Part shown: piece after piece, positions 4,425 to 6,343 of the stretch | How the letters are laid out: each line of letters starts with the position of its first letter | How positions within the stretch are numbered: the first letter of the stretch is position 1 | Source of the DNA: Candidatus Aquicultor primus | Lineage (GTDB): Bacteria; Actinomycetota; Aquicultoria; Aquicultorales; Aquicultoraceae | Assembly (NCBI GenBank): GCA_001767575.1 | Contig: MELI01000103.1 | Location: 4,125 to 10,467, forward strand | Length of the DNA: 6,343 bases | Direction of reading: 5' to 3' | Notes under the pieces: model-generated | Told to the model about the DNA's origin: nothing | What the model saw: the letters and a program-made list of their open reading frames with translations, nothing else | Database searches by the model: none | Position numbers and translations under genes: made by a program

Positions 4425-6343
4425 TTCTTTTCATATACCTCGCAGAGCGGTTTAAAGTCACACCAGCGACAATGGCCTCTAAGATTCGCGACCGGCGCGA
4501 AATTGCCGCCCAATATGTCCGCGGCGCAAGCGACGATATCTTGCTCGACCTCTCGAAGCTGCTCGTCGGTTCGTACCGTCGTCACCTTCTCGTTGGTCTC
4601 CATAAAATACAGGCTCAGCGCCGAGGGCTCATATCCGAAGAATTTGCGAGCCGCCAGTGCGTATATACCCAACTGGAGATCTCCATCGATTCGCTTCTGC
4701 TCTTTAGGTTTCCCTGTTTTGTAATCGATTATCTCGACCGATTCGTTGTCGAGCCTGTCGATGCGATCGATGCGGCCCCTGACGAGATGGCCGCCTATTT
4801 CCATATCAAACCCAGCCTCGATGACGAGCGCCGGCTTAATATCGTCCGCATGAAGATGGTAAAACTCGGTCAATTGAGCGTATCCCTTCTTCTTGTATTC
4901 GTCTTCCTGGAGCTTGCTGCTATAGCCAACACCCGACCAGTGCTTCTCGTAAAGACCGATGAGTGTCTCGAGGCCAGGCGCCTTTTCACCCTCTTTGACG
5001 AGGCCGTAAAACTCGGCCAGGGCATCATGGACGACCGTGCCGAACGACGGCGCGCCCGAAGGCCTCGACGGGATATTCATGACATATTTGTAATAGTATT
5101 GTCGCGGGCACGTCTTGTAGCACTCGATTTTGGTGGCGTTTAGCTTCAACTGAGCTGCGGGACCCGCCGCAATGCCGGCTCCGGGTGTCACGCCGGCTCC
5201 ACCGACCTCTTTGAGCGCCTGTATTGCGCGCTCGCGTCCCAGCTCAGAGATGAAGATGGGGCGACTTGTGAAAGTGCCGGCTGTGATTTGAGGCCACATC
5301 TCATCCAGCTCTAAGAGCGCTTCCCTATAATCAACGGGGTCTTTTCCCGAGAGATAAGCGAGCCGCGCAAGCGACCACATCTTCTCGATCGCTGCTGTGA
5401 TTTCGCCGCCTAGCAGCCCGGTCTCGCTGACCCGAGACGAGATGTTGTTCAGGGCTCGGATAATGTCTTTAACATATTCGAAGGAGAGCCGGTCGAAACT
5501 GTGCTTATAGACGTCTGAGTCTATTTCTTCCGTGAGCGTATCCGGGCGCGAAATCTCATAGTCTGATTCTGACCCCGGCCCGCCATCCTGCTCCCCACCG
5601 ATGAGCGCTTTATCCTCGCCGGTTTTGGACGTCAGCAACCCGCGAATGTCGACCTCTTTGACGAACTTCGACGGTTTGGTTCCCTTCTTGTCGATTGAGC
5701 ACAGGTAGAGCTTGCGGCGCGCCCGGGTCATCGCTACATAACAGAGCCGCCGTTCCTCTTGTTCGTGAAAATCCTTGCCCGGTAGGTAGTCCGCATTGAG
5801 GGCATCGGGAAATGGTATTTTATCAGACATATTCTTGGATGGAAAACGGTGCGACGAAAGGCCGATGATGAAGACATAGGAAAACTCGAGGCCTTTGGCG
5901 GCATGTACCGTCATAAGACGAACTGCGTCGAGCGCCTCGTCGATACCGGCTTCGTCCGGGTTGCCGCCGGCTTCGCGGTAGCGTTCGAGATACCTCATAA
6001 ACCCATGGATGCCTGCATCGACCGCATGCTCGAGATAGCCGCGGATAAATGAGCAGAACGCGCCGATGTTTTTCGCCGCGACATCATACGAGCTATCGGC
6101 CAGAAGTAATTTGATGTACCCGGATATGCGCAGCGCCTCGTAGGTGAACTCGAGCGCATCGTTATCGGCGGTCGCCCGCTCAAGGCGGGTAAAAACATCG
6201 GCTATATGCGCGAGTTTCTCCCGGCCCTCGGAAGAGAGCCCTTTAAGCTCCTCGAATTCCTCGATGACCTGGTAGAAAGGTATCCTATCCCGGCCGGCTC
6301 GATGCGACAGCTGCGCCATATCCCTGGTGGAGAGGTCGACCAG
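4421..6343 (-). CDS. UvrD/Rep-type helicase-RecB-type nuclease fusion, C-terminal part
   Basis: Partial: the frame is open to the right edge, adding eight codons before the first ATG at 6319, so about 640 C-terminal residues are seen and the Walker A end is missing. Counting from ATG 6319, helicase motif V is TVHAAKGLEF (137-146) and motif VI is CYVAMTRARRKLYLC (193-207). A linker region of about 165 residues, ending in a Gly/Ala/Pro-rich stretch (373-389), leads to a PD-(D/E)XK nuclease. That domain shows TKIECYKTCPRQYYYKY (397-411), GTVVHDALAEF (His431), GRIDRID (Asp518), IDYKTG (Asp532, Lys534) and QLGIYALA (549-556). Cys404 and C-x2-C-x5-C at 617-626 match the iron-sulphur staple of AddB/AdnAB nucleases. 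The protein should unwind and resect double-strand breaks for recombination, probably with a second subunit encoded upstream outside the window. AdnA/AdnB-like or AddB-related assignments are both possible. A HAD gene overlaps its stop. Confidence 0.92.
   Translation of the reverse strand: MVDLSTRDMAQLSHRAGRDRIPFYQVIEEFEELKGLSSEGREKLAHIADVFTRLERATADNDALEFTYEALRISGYIKLLLADSSYDVAAKNIGAFCSFIRGYLEHAVDAGIHGFMRYLERYREAGGNPDEAGIDEALDAVRLMTVHAAKGLEFSYVFIIGLSSHRFPSKNMSDKIPFPDALNADYLPGKDFHEQEERRLCYVAMTRARRKLYLCSIDKKGTKPSKFVKEVDIRGLLTSKTGEDKALIGGEQDGGPGSESDYEISRPDTLTEEIDSDVYKHSFDRLSFEYVKDIIRALNNISSRVSETGLLGGEITAAIEKMWSLARLAYLSGKDPVDYREALLELDEMWPQITAGTFTSRPIFISELGRERAIQALKEVGGAGVTPGAGIAAGPAAQLKLNATKIECYKTCPRQYYYKYVMNIPSRPSGAPSFGTVVHDALAEFYGLVKEGEKAPGLETLIGLYEKHWSGVGYSSKLQEDEYKKKGYAQLTEFYHLHADDIKPALVIEAGFDMEIGGHLVRGRIDRIDRLDNESVEIIDYKTGKPKEQKRIDGDLQLGIYALAARKFFGYEPSALSLYFMETNEKVTTVRTDEQLREVEQDIVACAADILGGNFAPVANLRGHCRWCDFKPLCEVYEKK

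Noticed and set aside
4472..5143. A 223-codon + strand open frame opposite the nuclease domain
   Set aside because: It lies entirely antisense to a region with clear catalytic and cysteine motifs on the - strand, and its product has no recognisable domain.

Overview
The window carries five supported protein-coding regions, two on the + strand at the left and three on the - strand at the right, plus the probable first codons of a sixth gene leaving the left edge. The organism looks like a Gram-positive-type bacterium of moderate GC content: strong GGAGG-type ribosome binding sites, GTG starts, a SipW-type (ER-like) signal peptidase with a TasA/camelysin-style substrate, and a UvrD-motor/RecB-nuclease fusion with iron-sulphur cysteines of the AddB/AdnAB type. 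A deep-branching actinobacterium or a Bacillota member fits best. This is inference from gene content; no species-level marker is present.

Left part (1-1978). A short AT-rich intergenic stretch with a 17-nt palindrome seems to separate a divergent - strand gene (only its first seven codons are inside) from a + strand GAF-SpoIIE/PP2C phosphatase of the RsbU type. This is followed by an unrecognised 107-aa protein and a good rho-independent terminator. The phosphatase should read a small-molecule or redox signal through GAF and dephosphorylate a phosphoprotein, classically an anti-sigma-factor antagonist. No antagonist or anti-sigma gene is visible here.

Middle part (1979-3776). A - strand terminator lies 25-35 bases beyond the + strand one, so the two transcription units converge. 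Read on the - strand, the unit is: a 222-bp control region with two overlapping sigma70-like promoters and several palindromes, a 173-aa secreted protein with a SipW-cognate signal peptide and a TasA-like C-terminal strand, a strong intergenic stem-loop, and then a SipW-like signal peptidase. Substrate and dedicated peptidase are therefore made together, probably to build a surface or extracellular-matrix fibre. This is the most distinctive part of the window.

Right part (3777-6343). The C-terminal 640 residues of a superfamily 1 helicase-nuclease run in from the right edge on the - strand. The gene overlaps by ATGA a HAD-family phosphatase of the phosphoglycolate phosphatase/beta-phosphoglucomutase type. 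The pair is translationally coupled. No terminator is obvious between the HAD gene and the promoters of the secreted-fibre unit.

No tRNA, rRNA, CRISPR array, insertion sequence or phage gene was seen.
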